Shown: positions 1 to 9,271, counted from the first letter of the stretch. The stretch: 64,000 nt of DNA from Prolixibacteraceae bacterium (GCA_025210775.1 JAOARB010000006.1:62001-126000), one strand, 5' to 3'. The notes: generated by a model from the sequence alone, not told the origin. Made by a program: numbers and translations.

Positions 1-48
1 CCTTATAAGAAGAACAACCAACAAGGCTACAAAAGACAACAAAAGTAG
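1..48 (+). CDS. C-terminal end of an upstream gene (partial), possibly DUF4290
   Basis: Reading from base 1 in frame 1 gives a 15-residue tail rich in Lys, Gln and Asn (ending GYKRQQK) and a TAG stop at 46-48, about 40 bases before murA. A basic, low-complexity tail right before murA fits the DUF4290 protein that I recall lying upstream of murA in many Bacteroidota, but the piece is too short to assign from sequence. That identity is inference from gene order only. Confidence 0.4.
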   Translation, partial: PYKKNNQQGYKRQQK

Positions 49-88
49 AATTCTTACCATCCCCGATTTACCATAAAATATTAAACTA

Positions 89-1399
89 ATGGCAAAATTT
101 GTAATTGAAGGAGGCAACACCTTGTCAGGAGAATTAACTCCACAAGGTGCAAAAAACGAAGCACTACAGATCATCTCAGCTGTATTATTAACAGCATCTG
201 AAGTGATCATTGAAAATATACCTGATATCAGAGATGTAAATAAACTTATTGAAATTCTTGGTGATTTAGGTGTCAAGATTAAAGATTTAAGAAATAAATC
301 AAAATCATTTACTGCAGAAAATATTGATCTTGACTATTTAGATAGTGATACATTTAAAAGTAAAGCAGCTAGTCTTCGCGGATCCATTATGCTTTTAGGT
401 CCACTATTGGCTAGATTCGGGAAAGGGAAAATGCCTAAACCTGGTGGGGATAAGATCGGAAGAAGAAGAGTGGACACACACTTTCAAGGATTCCAAGAGA
501 TGGGTGCTAAATTCTCTTTTGAAGCAGAAGAAAGCTTCTTCACAATTACAGCAAGTAAATTAAAAGGGGTAGACATCCATCTAGAAGAAGCTTCGGTAAC
601 AGGTACAGCGAATATCGTTATGGCTGCTGTTCTTGCAGAAGGAAGAACAACCATCTATAATGCAGCATGCGAACCATACCTACAACAGTTATGTAGAATG
701 CTTAACAGCATGGGAGCTAAAATTGAAGGAATCAAATCAAACTACCTTATCATTGAAGGCGTTTCTGAACTACATGGTTGTACACATCGCATGTTACCAG
801 ATATGATTGAGATTGGTAGCTTTATCGGATTGGCAGCAATGACTGGTTCTGAAATTACAATTAAGAACGTATCTTGGGAAAATCTAGGAGTAATACCTAG
901 AACTTTTGAGAAGTTAGGTATAAAACTAATCAAAAAAGGAGACGATCTTGTTGTACCAAAGCAAGATTCATATGTAATAGAATCTTTTATTGATGGTTCC
1001 ATTATGACTATTGCAGATGCTCCATGGCCAGGATTAACACCCGACCTTCTAAGTATCATTCTTGTGGTAGCCACCCAAGCCAAAGGAAGTGTACTAATAC
1101 ATCAGAAGATGTTTGAGAGTAGACTATTCTTTGTTGATAAATTGATTGACATGGGGGCCCAAGTGATACTATGTGATCCACATAGAGCAACGGTAATTGG
1201 TCTAGATAAAATGCAACCATTAAGAGCTACCAATATGGCATCACCAGATATTAGAGCTGGAGTGGCGCTACTGATTGCTGCTCTTTCTGCTAATGGCACC
1301 TCAACGATTTCGAACATTGATCAAATCGACCGTGGGTACGAAAACATTGACAAGAGATTACAAGCCATAGGTGCAAAAATCACAAGAATAGAGGAATGA
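89..1399 (+). CDS. murA: UDP-N-acetylglucosamine 1-carboxyvinyltransferase MurA
   Basis: First committed step of peptidoglycan synthesis in the cytosol: transfers enolpyruvate from PEP to UDP-GlcNAc. The 436-residue length and the two-domain EPSP-synthase-like fold are normal for MurA. The substrate Lys-Asn pair (AKNEAL) lies at residues 21-26, and the active-site loop GPLLARFGKGK...PGGDKIGRRR at about 104-127. The loop residue that is Cys115 in E. coli is Asp121 here (GGDKIG). Family knowledge says Asp keeps the enzyme active but blocks alkylation by fosfomycin. The 3' end overlaps the next gene by 4 bases (ATGA), so the two are probably translationally coupled. Confidence 0.97.
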   Translation: MAKFVIEGGNTLSGELTPQGAKNEALQIISAVLLTASEVIIENIPDIRDVNKLIEILGDLGVKIKDLRNKSKSFTAENIDLDYLDSDTFKSKAASLRGSIMLLGPLLARFGKGKMPKPGGDKIGRRRVDTHFQGFQEMGAKFSFEAEESFFTITASKLKGVDIHLEEASVTGTANIVMAAVLAEGRTTIYNAACEPYLQQLCRMLNSMGAKIEGIKSNYLIIEGVSELHGCTHRMLPDMIEIGSFIGLAAMTGSEITIKNVSWENLGVIPRTFEKLGIKLIKKGDDLVVPKQDSYVIESFIDGSIMTIADAPWPGLTPDLLSIILVVATQAKGSVLIHQKMFESRLFFVDKLIDMGAQVILCDPHRATVIGLDKMQPLRATNMASPDIRAGVALLIAALSANGTSTISNIDQIDRGYENIDKRLQAIGAKITRIEE

Positions 1400-1920
1400 A
1401 AAAAATCTTTCTTTTAGCCTTTGGCATACTTTATATTGCCTGCTTTGCCTATAGCAAAGAGGCTAATAAGAAAGTGGGAATAAAAATTGGCCAACTAGCT
1501 CCAAATATAATTATAAAGGACACACAACGAGAGCCTCAAGAATTATTAAAACTAAGAGATAAAGTTGTTTTAATACATTTTTGGGCCTCTTGGTGTTCTC
1601 ATTGTAGAAAGGAAAACCCTAAGCTAGTTCAGATATATAAACGTTTCCACAATAAAGAGTTCACACAAGGAGAGGATTTCGAAATTTTTGCAATATCCAT
1701 GGATAAGAGTGAGAAGTTATGGAAAGAGGCCATCAAAAGAGATCATTTGTTTTTGAAATACAATGTATGTGATTTCAAGGGATGGTACGGTAAGTATCCT
1801 ACAAAATACAAAGTAGAATCACTGCCACATAACATTCTTATCAACGGGAAAGGCATCGTTATTGGAAGAAACCTAAGTTGTAAGGATTTAGAGAACAAAT
1901 TAATTACCCTGTCAAAATAG
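1396..1920 (+). CDS. TlpA-like periplasmic thioredoxin-fold protein
   Basis: A 174-residue secreted thiol-disulfide protein. The N-terminal 20 or so residues form a hydrophobic signal peptide (MKKIFLLAFGILYIACFA). A TlpA/ResA-type thioredoxin domain follows, with the redox motif WCSHC in the context FWASWCSHCRKENP (about residues 57-70). The cis-Pro region is visible as SLPHNILI near residue 142. It probably reduces or isomerises disulfides of envelope proteins; the partner is unknown. The start codon overlaps the murA stop (ATGA), which fixes the start and suggests one transcript with murA. Confidence 0.85.
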   Translation: MKKIFLLAFGILYIACFAYSKEANKKVGIKIGQLAPNIIIKDTQREPQELLKLRDKVVLIHFWASWCSHCRKENPKLVQIYKRFHNKEFTQGEDFEIFAISMDKSEKLWKEAIKRDHLFLKYNVCDFKGWYGKYPTKYKVESLPHNILINGKGIVIGRNLSCKDLENKLITLSK

Positions 1921-2062
1921 CACCACAATACCACGAATTAAGTCTGTAACTTTAAATCAAAAGACATATATTCATACTTTGGCACCTAATGACTGACATT
2001 TGTGCATTATTAAAAGTATGGCAAAATTATTGTACAGCTCAGAGCAAATAACTGAAGAAATT

Positions 2063-2629
2063 ATGACTAAGAAGAAAGTACAACCAGAAGAACAAGAAGA
2101 GATCAAAGATATAAAACAAGAGGAAGTAGTAGAAGAAAACACTCAGTCGGAAGCAGAAGAAACACAAGCAGAGGAAACTTCTCCAGAAGAAGTTTTAGAA
2201 CAACAATTGCAAGAACAAAAAGATAAATATATCCGTTTATCTGCCGAATTCGACAACTACAGAAGAAGAACTCTTAAAGAAAAGATGGAGCTTACCAAAT
2301 CTGCAGGAGAAGGTGTAATTGTAGGTATTCTTCCAGTTATTGATGATATTGAAAGAGCCATCGCTGCAATGGGTACTTCTGAAGAAGCTAGTTCGATCAA
2401 AGAAGGTGTAGATCTTATCTACTCTAAAATGAAGGACTTCTTAAAGAAAAATGGTGTTTCAGAACTTGGAAATGTAGGAGATGAATTTAATACTGATCTT
2501 CACGAAGCACTAACCAAAATCCCTGCACCTGCAGAAGAGCTTAAAGGTAAGGTTGTAGATGTTATCCAAAAAGGATATACATTGAATGAAAAAGTTATTC
2601 GTTTCGCTAAAGTTGTCATAGGAGAATAA
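2063..2629 (+). CDS. grpE: GrpE, nucleotide exchange factor of DnaK
   Basis: Cytosolic co-chaperone that releases ADP from DnaK. The chosen ATG at 2063 gives [13 protein letters not shown], a normal acidic GrpE N-terminus, about 188 residues in all. An in-frame ATG at 2000 would add an odd 21-residue extension. A long coiled coil ([30 protein letters not shown] helix, about 58-85) precedes the beta domain with the signature [20 protein letters not shown] and the ending [11 protein letters not shown]. The next gene, dnaJ, starts one base after the stop, so they form a grpE-dnaJ operon. Possible promoter text TACTTTGG lies near 1975-1982. Confidence 0.93.
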   Translation: MTKKKVQPEEQEEIKDIKQEEVVEENTQSEAEETQAEETSPEEVLEQQLQEQKDKYIRLSAEFDNYRRRTLKEKMELTKSAGEGVIVGILPVIDDIERAIAAMGTSEEASSIKEGVDLIYSKMKDFLKKNGVSELGNVGDEFNTDLHEALTKIPAPAEELKGKVVDVIQKGYTLNEKVIRFAKVVIGE

Positions 2630-2630
2630 G

Positions 2631-3797
2631 ATGAGTAAACGTGATTATTATGAAGTTCTTGGTGTCAGCAAATCGGCAACCGAGACTGAAATAAAAAAAG
2701 CATATAGAAAATTAGCCATTAAATATCACCCGGATAAAAACCCGGATAATAAAGAGGCTGAAGAGAAATTTAAAGAAGCTGCAGAAGCTTACGACGTACT
2801 AAGTAATCCTGAAAAGAAACAACGTTATGACCAATTTGGTCACGCTGCTTTTGATGGTGCTGCTGGTGGCGGTGGCTTCGGTGGTGGAGGAATGTCTATG
2901 GATGACATCTTCTCTATGTTCGGTGACGTCTTTGGTGGCGGAGGCGGAGGCTTCGGTGGATTTAGTGGTTTTGGAGGCTTCGGTGGTGGAGGCTCAACAC
3001 AAAGAAGAAACAGAGGTTCAAACCTTCGTGTAAGAGTTCGTTTGTCTCTTAAAGAGATTGCTGAAGGTGTTGATAAAAAGATCAAAGTCAACAAATACAA
3101 TACTTGTTCTAAATGTAACGGCTCTGGAGCAAAAGATAGCAACTCATTCCATACTTGTTCTAAATGTAATGGCTCTGGACGAGTAACTCAGATTGTTAAC
3201 TCTTTCCTTGGACAAATGCGATCAGAAACAGCATGTCCTGATTGTGGTGGAGAAGGTAAAACAATAACAAGCAAATGTACAGAGTGTCATGGAGAAGGAA
3301 TCACTAAAGGTGAAGAAGTAATTCATGTACATATCCCAGCAGGTGTTGCAGAAGGAATGCAATTGAGTGTTTCTGGAAAAGGTAATGCTGCTAGAAGAGG
3401 TGGAATGGCAGGAGATCTTCTTGTTGTGATAAGCGAGGAGAAGCACCCTGACTTAATCAGAGATGAGGATGATCTTATATACAACCTATATATGACCTTC
3501 CCTAATCTAGCATTAGGATCAGATGCAGAGATTCCAACTATCGATGGTAAAGTGAAAGTAAAAATCGAAGCGGGTACCCAACCAGGTAAAATCTTACGAT
3601 TAAGAGGTAAAGGTTTACCTGATGTCAATGGTTATGGCAAAGGAGATCTTCTAGTACAGATCCATCTATGGGTTCCAAACAAGTTGAATAAAGAAGAACA
3701 AGATCTTTTAAAGAAGTTAGCAGAACAACCTAACTTTAACAAGAGTCCAAGAGAGCATAAAAGCTTTAAAGATAAAATTAAAGATATCTTCAAATAA
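2631..3797 (+). CDS. dnaJ: Chaperone DnaJ (Hsp40)
   Basis: J-domain co-chaperone that delivers unfolded clients to DnaK and stimulates its ATPase. Visible domains: J domain at residues 1-70 with the HPD motif (YHPDKNP); a long Gly/Phe-rich linker at about 77-125; a zinc-binding domain with four CxxCxGxG repeats (CSKCNGSG twice, [16 protein letters not shown]) at about 160-225; then the substrate-binding C-terminal domain. At 388 residues it is a full-length type I DnaJ. It lies one base after grpE and is followed by a strong intrinsic terminator, so the operon ends here. dnaK is about 38 kb away. Confidence 0.97.
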   Translation: MSKRDYYEVLGVSKSATETEIKKAYRKLAIKYHPDKNPDNKEAEEKFKEAAEAYDVLSNPEKKQRYDQFGHAAFDGAAGGGGFGGGGMSMDDIFSMFGDVFGGGGGGFGGFSGFGGFGGGGSTQRRNRGSNLRVRVRLSLKEIAEGVDKKIKVNKYNTCSKCNGSGAKDSNSFHTCSKCNGSGRVTQIVNSFLGQMRSETACPDCGGEGKTITSKCTECHGEGITKGEEVIHVHIPAGVAEGMQLSVSGKGNAARRGGMAGDLLVVISEEKHPDLIRDEDDLIYNLYMTFPNLALGSDAEIPTIDGKVKVKIEAGTQPGKILRLRGKGLPDVNGYGKGDLLVQIHLWVPNKLNKEEQDLLKKLAEQPNFNKSPREHKSFKDKIKDIFK

Positions 3798-3804
3798 AAC
3801 AAGA

Positions 3805-3834
3805 AAGGCGTTCAGAAAACTGAACGCCTTTTTT
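3805..3834 (+). terminator. Rho-independent terminator after dnaJ
   Basis: Perfect 11-bp stem (AAGGCGTTCAG at 3805-3815 pairing with 3820-3830), AAAA loop, then a T-run. The left flank is A-rich, so it may also end the minus-strand gene ending at 3851 (convergent). Confidence 0.9.
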
Positions 3835-3850
3835 ATGCTTAAAATAAGAA

Positions 3851-4204
3851 TCAATTCTTTACAGTAGATCCATTATACTTTAACTTTCGAATAGAAGCCG
3901 TAGCAGGCTTTACAATCTTAGAAAGAATAGTTCTAAGACTGACAACATCCTCCTCTTCTAGAGCATTGTCAACATCATTAGAAAGAAGTACCAAAGAGTC
4001 TAGATCTGGACTCAATTGTCTCATCTTCTCAAACACCTCTTTCTCGTCCTTTTCCAATTCGTTTTCTCTGTAGCTTTCAATTAAATAGAAAGGCAACGTA
4101 TGGTTTAAATACATCGGACGAAATGCTTCAAGTTGCTTACGAAAAGACATAATATCCTCTTCAACAATCGCTTGCTCTAATTCATTCTCAAGACAATAAT
4201 ACAT
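3851..4204 (-). CDS. Small acidic helical protein with an internal duplication, unknown function
   Basis: I do not recognise this family. The first ATG of the frame is at 4204 and gives about 117 residues; a TTG at 4246 would add 14 more. The protein is highly charged and predicted helical, without a signal peptide or membrane segment. It contains two diverged copies of one helical unit: LENELEQAIVEEDIMSFRK near the N-terminus and LSNDVDNALEEEDVVSLRT 69 residues later. It is the next gene downstream of the ECF sigma gene on the same strand, with a gap of about 120 bases from the ATG start. It may be co-transcribed and could act on the sigma factor, but nothing in the sequence proves that. Confidence 0.6.
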   Translation of the reverse strand: MYYCLENELEQAIVEEDIMSFRKQLEAFRPMYLNHTLPFYLIESYRENELEKDEKEVFEKMRQLSPDLDSLVLLSNDVDNALEEEDVVSLRTILSKIVKPATASIRKLKYNGSTVKN

Positions 4205-4327
4205 ATTAATAGAGTCTAAAAGATTACTAAAAAAATTGTTGGTCAAGAAATATTAACGATAAAGTCCGCTGACAAAATCTAATTCTAGACCTAACTGTTA
4301 CATAAAAAATACAAAAACGGCTAATGG

Positions 4328-4897
4328 CTACAGATTCCCATACTCCTCATCACTTTGAATACTTTTAACCAAATATTCTTTGCATCGGAATTTCCGTTTC
4401 TTTGCATATTGTTCACTACTATAATTCATTAATCTAGCAATCTCTTTCAATGGGACTTTCTTTAGAAACAAAGTCATCAACTTCTGACAATCATGCCCCA
4501 TTAAGTTGAAATGTTTTTGATACAAACGATATCTTTCATTTTTAAGAATCACCTCTTCCATCTCATCTTCAAGCTCAATATTAGAGAAAAGAGAATCTCC
4601 AGACAACTCTTCTGGATAGCGACTCTTTTTGGTTAACTCCTTAAGCCACAAGTTACGACAGACTGCAAAAAGATAGGTATCGAAACTACAAGTTAGATTC
4701 AGATTACCCTCCTTTATCTTTCGATAAATCACAATTAACGACTCTTGAAAAATATCACCAGCATCTTCTTCAGTTCCACTATTACTCTGAATATAGTATG
4801 ATATCACTTTGAAATAACTACGATACAAAGAATGCAAAATAGCATGATTCTGAGACTTTATACCATAAATTATTTCATCATTAGCAAGTTTCGCCAT
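4328..4897 (-). CDS. ECF-type RNA polymerase sigma factor
   Basis: A 189-residue sigma-70-family protein of extracytoplasmic-function size. Region 2 runs at about residues 20-95, with LYRSYFKVISYYI and the region 2.2-2.4 block AGDIFQESLIVIYRKI...FDTYLFAVCRNLWLKEL. Region 4 runs at about 130-180, with the helix-turn-helix VPLKEIARLMNYSSEQYAKKRKFRCKEYL. No FecR-like anti-sigma and no TonB receptor lie nearby; the only downstream partner is the small duplicated protein. A TACCC-AAAA-GGGTA palindrome sits 14 bases before the start codon and might be an operator or leader hairpin. Target genes cannot be read from the window. Confidence 0.88.
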   Translation of the reverse strand: MAKLANDEIIYGIKSQNHAILHSLYRSYFKVISYYIQSNSGTEEDAGDIFQESLIVIYRKIKEGNLNLTCSFDTYLFAVCRNLWLKELTKKSRYPEELSGDSLFSNIELEDEMEEVILKNERYRLYQKHFNLMGHDCQKLMTLFLKKVPLKEIARLMNYSSEQYAKKRKFRCKEYLVKSIQSDEEYGNL

Positions 4898-4910
4898 ATA
4901 CTACAATTTA

Positions 4911-4924
4911 TACCCAAAAGGGTA
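4911..4924 (-). promoter_or_regulatory. Palindrome upstream of the ECF sigma gene
   Basis: TACCCAAAAGGGTA lies 14-27 bases before the sigma start codon in an otherwise AT-rich 84-base gap. It is a perfect 5-bp-arm palindrome, preceded on the minus strand by GGGGGTACC. It could be an autoregulatory site or a 5'-leader hairpin over the translation start. This is inference from position and symmetry only. Confidence 0.35.
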
Positions 4925-4981
4925 AATAGGTACCCCCTAAAAAAACTTTTTTATTATTTTTTATATTATCGATGTATCATC

Positions 4982-6331
4982 TTAATGAACAAACGAAAAC
5001 AAACGCTTCCATCTAATAGAGCTAGGAAAACTTTTAAACTTGTCAACAGAAAACCATACGAATACTGCTTTGCCAACCACATGATCTTCTGGCACAAATC
5101 CCCAATATCTTGAATCTGCTGAATTATGACGATTATCGCCCATCATCCAATAATAATTCATTTTAAAAGTATAGCTATCAGCAATTTGTCCATTAATAAA
5201 GATTTGATTGGATTTAACCTCCAATTTATTACCTTCATAAACCTCAATCAATCTACGGTAAAGTGGCAGGTTATCCATTGACAATTTAATGGAAGCACCT
5301 TTCTTAGGAATATAGATAGGTCCATAATTATCTTCATTCCAAGCATAACGACCATCAAAAGGGAATAATGAAGAGTTAGGCTCTTGCGCTTCATATCTAT
5401 CGATAGATTTGATGCCTTTATACTTCTTAAGCTTCTGTACCATCTCACCCGAAAGAGGCATTTGGTAAACCACCCCATTAGTAGAGATATCATCTGGTGC
5501 AACACCAATCTCATCTAATATCTTAGGATTAATACGACTACCATTGGTTCTTAGTTGATAGTTGTATTGTAGGTTTTCAACTTTATCCTGCATCTGACCA
5601 TTGATATAAGCCACACCATGTTTAACTTCCAAAGAATCCCCACCAACAGCAATACAGCGTTTGATGTAATGTTCACACTTATCTACAGGACGATGTAGTA
5701 TTTCACCAAAAATACGTTTATTAGAGTTCACTTCTTTCCAACCATAAGCACGAACCAATTGATAATAACTTTGGTTCTGCATATTAGAAGCGACAGTATC
5801 CCCTTCAGGGAAATTAAATACTACAACATCATTGCGACTAACCTCTCCCAATCCTTTTAATCGATGGTAAGGCCATTGAACAATCTCAGAGAAAGCAGGA
5901 GTCGATTTCGTAAAAGGCAAAGTATGATGCACAAGAGGGAATGCGACAGGAGTGTTTGCCACTTTAGGACCATAACTCACTTTACTAACAAAGAGGTAAT
6001 CGCCTACAAGCATTGATTTTTCCATAGAAGAGGTAGGAATAGTATACGCTTCAATGAAAAATGCACGTAAGAAAGTAGCAGCAATAACAGCAAAAATAAT
6101 ACCATCTACCCACTCTTCTACTTTTGTCATCTTCTCTCCTTCTGGACGTCTTTTTTTCCAGAATGTCCAATTGACTTTTTGGGTAACAAAAAGATCAAAG
6201 ATTATGAACAAACCTGGTAGTAGGAAAAAGTTTCCTAACCATACCAACCAAAGCAGATATAGTATTGAATAGAAAATAAACTTCACAAAACCTTTACGGT
6301 TAGATCTTATTTTTTCTTGAAAAGCACTCAT
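4982..6331 (-). CDS. lepB: Signal peptidase I (LepB)
   Basis: Membrane-bound peptidase that cleaves Sec/Tat signal peptides on the periplasmic side. Two hydrophobic N-terminal segments (about 17-50) precede a third (about 76-94). Box B is PTSSMEKSMLVGDYLFV with catalytic Ser102; box D is YIKRCIAVGGD with the general base Lys224; box E is GDNRHNSADSRYWGFVP near the C-terminus. At 449 residues it is much longer than E. coli LepB (about 324), as I recall for Bacteroidota, because of a large insert between boxes B/C and D/E. The start is 19 bases after dapB, so a dapB-lepB operon is likely. Confidence 0.95.
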   Translation of the reverse strand: MSAFQEKIRSNRKGFVKFIFYSILYLLWLVWLGNFFLLPGLFIIFDLFVTQKVNWTFWKKRRPEGEKMTKVEEWVDGIIFAVIAATFLRAFFIEAYTIPTSSMEKSMLVGDYLFVSKVSYGPKVANTPVAFPLVHHTLPFTKSTPAFSEIVQWPYHRLKGLGEVSRNDVVVFNFPEGDTVASNMQNQSYYQLVRAYGWKEVNSNKRIFGEILHRPVDKCEHYIKRCIAVGGDSLEVKHGVAYINGQMQDKVENLQYNYQLRTNGSRINPKILDEIGVAPDDISTNGVVYQMPLSGEMVQKLKKYKGIKSIDRYEAQEPNSSLFPFDGRYAWNEDNYGPIYIPKKGASIKLSMDNLPLYRRLIEVYEGNKLEVKSNQIFINGQIADSYTFKMNYYWMMGDNRHNSADSRYWGFVPEDHVVGKAVFVWFSVDKFKSFPSSIRWKRLFSFVH

Positions 6332-6350
6332 AAAAATTGATGTAAAAGGA

Positions 6351-7064
6351 TTATAAATTCAAAAGATCTTGCATGTTTAGTGCACCCTTCTTATCATAGG
6401 CAAACTCAGCAGAAATTACAGCTCCAAGGGCAAATCCTTGACGACTCTTTGCACTATGAGTAATAACGATCTCATCCACATCTGATTCATATTTTACCGT
6501 ATGTATTCCAGGAACATCTCCTCTACGCTCAGCCTCAATATGAACTTGGTTATCTTCTGCTTTACCAAGAGTCCACTCTGATTTCTTATCTAATGTTTCG
6601 AAAAGACCTTCGGCAAGAGTAATGGCCGTACCACTAGGAGCATCTAATTTTTGGGTATGATGCACTTCAACCATATCCACATCATAATCAGGGAAACGAT
6701 TCATCATAGCACCAAGCTTTTTATTCAATGCGAAAAACAGATTCACACCAAGGCTAAAATTTGAAGCATAAAAGAATGTACCATTGTACGCTTTCATTTT
6801 ATCCATCACATAAGCCTCTTGCTCCAACCATCCTGTAGTACCACTCACAACAGGGACACCAGCTTCAAAGCAAAGCAGATAATTATTTACTGCAGCATCA
6901 GGATTAGTAAATTCAATAGCAACATCGACCTCTTTAAGTTGTTCAACGGAAACAGAATCTGCATTCTTCACATCTATAATTAGAGCAATCTCATGTCCTC
7001 TATCTAATGCAATCTTTTCAATGGTCTGTCCCATTTTGCCGTAACCAATCAATGCTATTTTCAT
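6351..7064 (-). CDS. dapB: 4-hydroxy-tetrahydrodipicolinate reductase DapB
   Basis: NAD(P)H-dependent step of the diaminopimelate/lysine pathway, feeding peptidoglycan cross-links. The N-terminal Rossmann motif is IALIGYGKMGQTIE (residues 3-16). The catalytic and substrate motif is EVHHTQKLDAPSGTA (about 133-147), with the second His and the Lys that act in catalysis. The 237-residue length is short compared with E. coli (273) but typical for this phylum as I recall. It is followed closely by lepB. Confidence 0.95.
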   Translation of the reverse strand: MKIALIGYGKMGQTIEKIALDRGHEIALIIDVKNADSVSVEQLKEVDVAIEFTNPDAAVNNYLLCFEAGVPVVSGTTGWLEQEAYVMDKMKAYNGTFFYASNFSLGVNLFFALNKKLGAMMNRFPDYDVDMVEVHHTQKLDAPSGTAITLAEGLFETLDKKSEWTLGKAEDNQVHIEAERRGDVPGIHTVKYESDVDEIVITHSAKSRQGFALGAVISAEFAYDKKGALNMQDLLNL

Positions 7065-7179
7065 AATAATATGTATATTTTCGTTATTTTCTGTAGTATA
7101 GTTCTTCTCAATTTAACACATTTCCTTGTATCTAAAGTACTATTATTAGATACAAAACAAGCAAATATACAAATAGAAA

Positions 7180-7222
7180 TAAGGGACTAAAAGAAAAAAA
7201 ACAGTTTCCTTCCTTAGTCCCT
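7180..7222 (-). terminator. Possible terminator after the LPP20-like lipoprotein gene
   Basis: Inverted repeat AGGGACTAA (7182-7190) / TTAGTCCCT (7214-7222) with a long A/T-rich loop, just downstream of the minus-strand gene ending at 7236. The T-tract after the stem on the minus strand is short, so termination is likely but not certain. Confidence 0.5.
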
Positions 7223-7235
7223 CATTATGGTTTTA

Positions 7236-7808
7236 TTACATGCGTTCAGACTTCTTTAGCTCGTCTTCGAAAGTCTTCTTGAATTTTTCATAATCATAAT
7301 CCAAGCGTAACTTCGCATCATTACTCATTTTGTTATAAATAGGATTTAACAATGCATCCATTGCAATCTCGAAACACAAATAAGTTTTATAAGTACCTTT
7401 TTTTGTTCTAGTAACTTTTTCACAAATCGTACGGTAACCAGAAATCTTTTGGTTAATAACCTCACGAGACAATCCTTCATAACGACGTTGTACTTCTTCT
7501 GATTTAGCAGTAGATTTAGAACTATAATAGTTATCTACAACAGATTTAAAGCTCACTTCAATTTTAGAAGACAACTCTTCAAGAGTATTTGTACGTGCCA
7601 TTCTTTTTGACATTACTTGATCTGAGCTCTCACCCAAAGAACTAGCACGGATCACCTTATCAGTCGACATATACTCATCTCCAGAGCAATAAGTTGTCAA
7701 TAGAACTTCCTCTTCAGAAGAACTTTTAACTACTTCTTTAGACGATTTACAAGCTACCATTGCAGAAGCTGCAATAAACAGCATTAAAAAGAGTTTTAAG
7801 TTTCTCAT
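7236..7808 (-). CDS. Small secreted lipoprotein, LPP20-like
   Basis: About 190 residues from ATG at 7808; the first frame codon at 7814 is TTG and less likely. A lipoprotein signal peptide is clear: MRNLKLFLMLFIAASAMVAC with the lipobox Cys at residue 20. The mature part is charged and ends in a domain containing GYRTICEKVTRTKKGTYKTYLCFEI, reminiscent of LPP20-type lipoproteins, where a short helical region precedes a beta-rich core. Function unknown. It is the last gene of a three-gene minus-strand group of envelope proteins. Confidence 0.7.
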   Translation of the reverse strand: MRNLKLFLMLFIAASAMVACKSSKEVVKSSSEEEVLLTTYCSGDEYMSTDKVIRASSLGESSDQVMSKRMARTNTLEELSSKIEVSFKSVVDNYYSSKSTAKSEEVQRRYEGLSREVINQKISGYRTICEKVTRTKKGTYKTYLCFEIAMDALLNPIYNKMSNDAKLRLDYDYEKFKKTFEDELKKSERM

Positions 7809-7855
7809 ATACAAAACATTAAATTCAACACTATATTATATGTGTAAGCAAAAAA

Positions 7856-9259
7856 CTAAAGTTTTTCTTCTAAAATACTTATTAGTGTCTCTACACCAAT
7901 GTTTTTTGCTACAATTTTCATTTCATTATCCAACAAGAACAACTTAGGAGTAGTAGTAATGTTATAATAGTGATGCATTAAACTATTACCATACTTGTCA
8001 TAAACATTTGTCCAGTCCCCAATGTTCTTATCTTTAATAAAGGATTTCCATTTTTCAACATCTTGCTGTGTATTGACAGCCCAAAAATCGACTCCTTCAC
8101 CAAAATATTTTGTAAACACTTTCTGATATAATTCTGGAATAACAGTCTTACAGTGACTACAGTTAGGATCCCAAAAAGCAACCACATGAAAACGACCAGC
8201 AAGGTCATACAATGCCACATCCTCACCTGAAGATGTTTGAAGATGTAGATTATGAGCCTTCCCACCCAATAAGTTAGGGACTACAGCCATCACCTTATCT
8301 TTAATCTTCTTGTAGTTAATCGAATCAACCAAAGTCTGACCACTACGTAATTGATGCATAGAAGCTATCTCCACAAACACCTTATCCATTCCCATTATCT
8401 TAGAATTAATAGAAGAAGTCAAAAGATAATTGGCTACATAAGCATAGACATCGTCATTCTTTTTACTCTTTTCTATCACCCCCAACAAAGCAGGTCCAAT
8501 AGAGTCTGGTAATGGAATAAGTATATCATTCATATAACTATCTAAAGCCCTCTTTAGAATAGGAGTGCGAACAAACCCAGACTTTGAGAAATCGATATGA
8601 TCAAAATAGTGTTCCTTCATAAACATATACTGTTTAATCCAGATAGTAGAATCTTTACGGTCCCCAAGCAAACTATCAGGAAGACGAACAGGGTTAGTAG
8701 CTTTTAAGAAAGAAGAATAAAATTTAGTAGAACGTTTGTTTTCCTGTTCCAGAAACTTCTTCATTGAACTATTTAAAGACTTTATCTGTTTGCTAACCAT
8801 CTCCTTTTTTGACTTGTCATCTTTAGATCCAGTATAAGCCTTTTTTAAATCCTTCATCTCTGTTCGTGCCTCAGCTAATTTATTCTCATATTGAAGAAAA
8901 TAATTAGTCTCATCAGCTCCCACCACCTCTTTGATCTCCAATTTATCACCAAGAGTTCCATTAAGTGTCATATTATAGTCGTCAGCCAATAGAAGGTCTT
9001 GATGAAAATCCTTATTTATATATAGCATATATAAGCCAGCACCTTTAACATTGGTAACAGGGATCATGCCTTTACCACCATCTAAGGTCACACTATCGAC
9101 AAGTAGAACCTGGTCCGCTTTATACATTGCTAAGTAAATCTTTTGATTCTCTGCTCCTTTTAAAGAAACATGAATTCCGTCCGAAGCAACAGAAATATGG
9201 CTCCATGAAAGAAAAGCCATCAACAGCACACCGAAATAGTGTATTGTATCTCTAAACAT
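7856..9259 (-). CDS. Periplasmic thiol:disulfide protein with DUF4369/DUF5106 and C-terminal thioredoxin domain
   Basis: A 467-residue secreted protein. The signal peptide ends near residue 25 (VASDG). The N-terminal domain (about 27-110) has the DUF4369-like pattern of small beta strands seen in Bacteroidota TlpA proteins. A helical DUF5106-like middle follows (about 120-320). The C-terminal thioredoxin domain carries the redox motif DPNCSHCKTVIP (about 366-377) and the cis-Pro TTPKLFLLDN. It probably reduces a periplasmic client; which one is not shown. The upstream gene ends 12 bases before its start. Confidence 0.82.
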   Translation of the reverse strand: MFRDTIHYFGVLLMAFLSWSHISVASDGIHVSLKGAENQKIYLAMYKADQVLLVDSVTLDGGKGMIPVTNVKGAGLYMLYINKDFHQDLLLADDYNMTLNGTLGDKLEIKEVVGADETNYFLQYENKLAEARTEMKDLKKAYTGSKDDKSKKEMVSKQIKSLNSSMKKFLEQENKRSTKFYSSFLKATNPVRLPDSLLGDRKDSTIWIKQYMFMKEHYFDHIDFSKSGFVRTPILKRALDSYMNDILIPLPDSIGPALLGVIEKSKKNDDVYAYVANYLLTSSINSKIMGMDKVFVEIASMHQLRSGQTLVDSINYKKIKDKVMAVVPNLLGGKAHNLHLQTSSGEDVALYDLAGRFHVVAFWDPNCSHCKTVIPELYQKVFTKYFGEGVDFWAVNTQQDVEKWKSFIKDKNIGDWTNVYDKYGNSLMHHYYNITTTPKLFLLDNEMKIVAKNIGVETLISILEEKL

Positions 9260-9271
9260 TGTGGTTATTTT

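Noticed and set aside
2840..3142. Minus-strand ORF rich in Pro inside dnaJ
   Set aside because: It is the mirror of the Gly/Phe-rich linker of dnaJ; no start context or independent conservation signal.
4832..5113. Plus-strand 93-codon ORF between the sigma gene and lepB
   Set aside because: Overlaps both genes antisense and has no recognisable domain.
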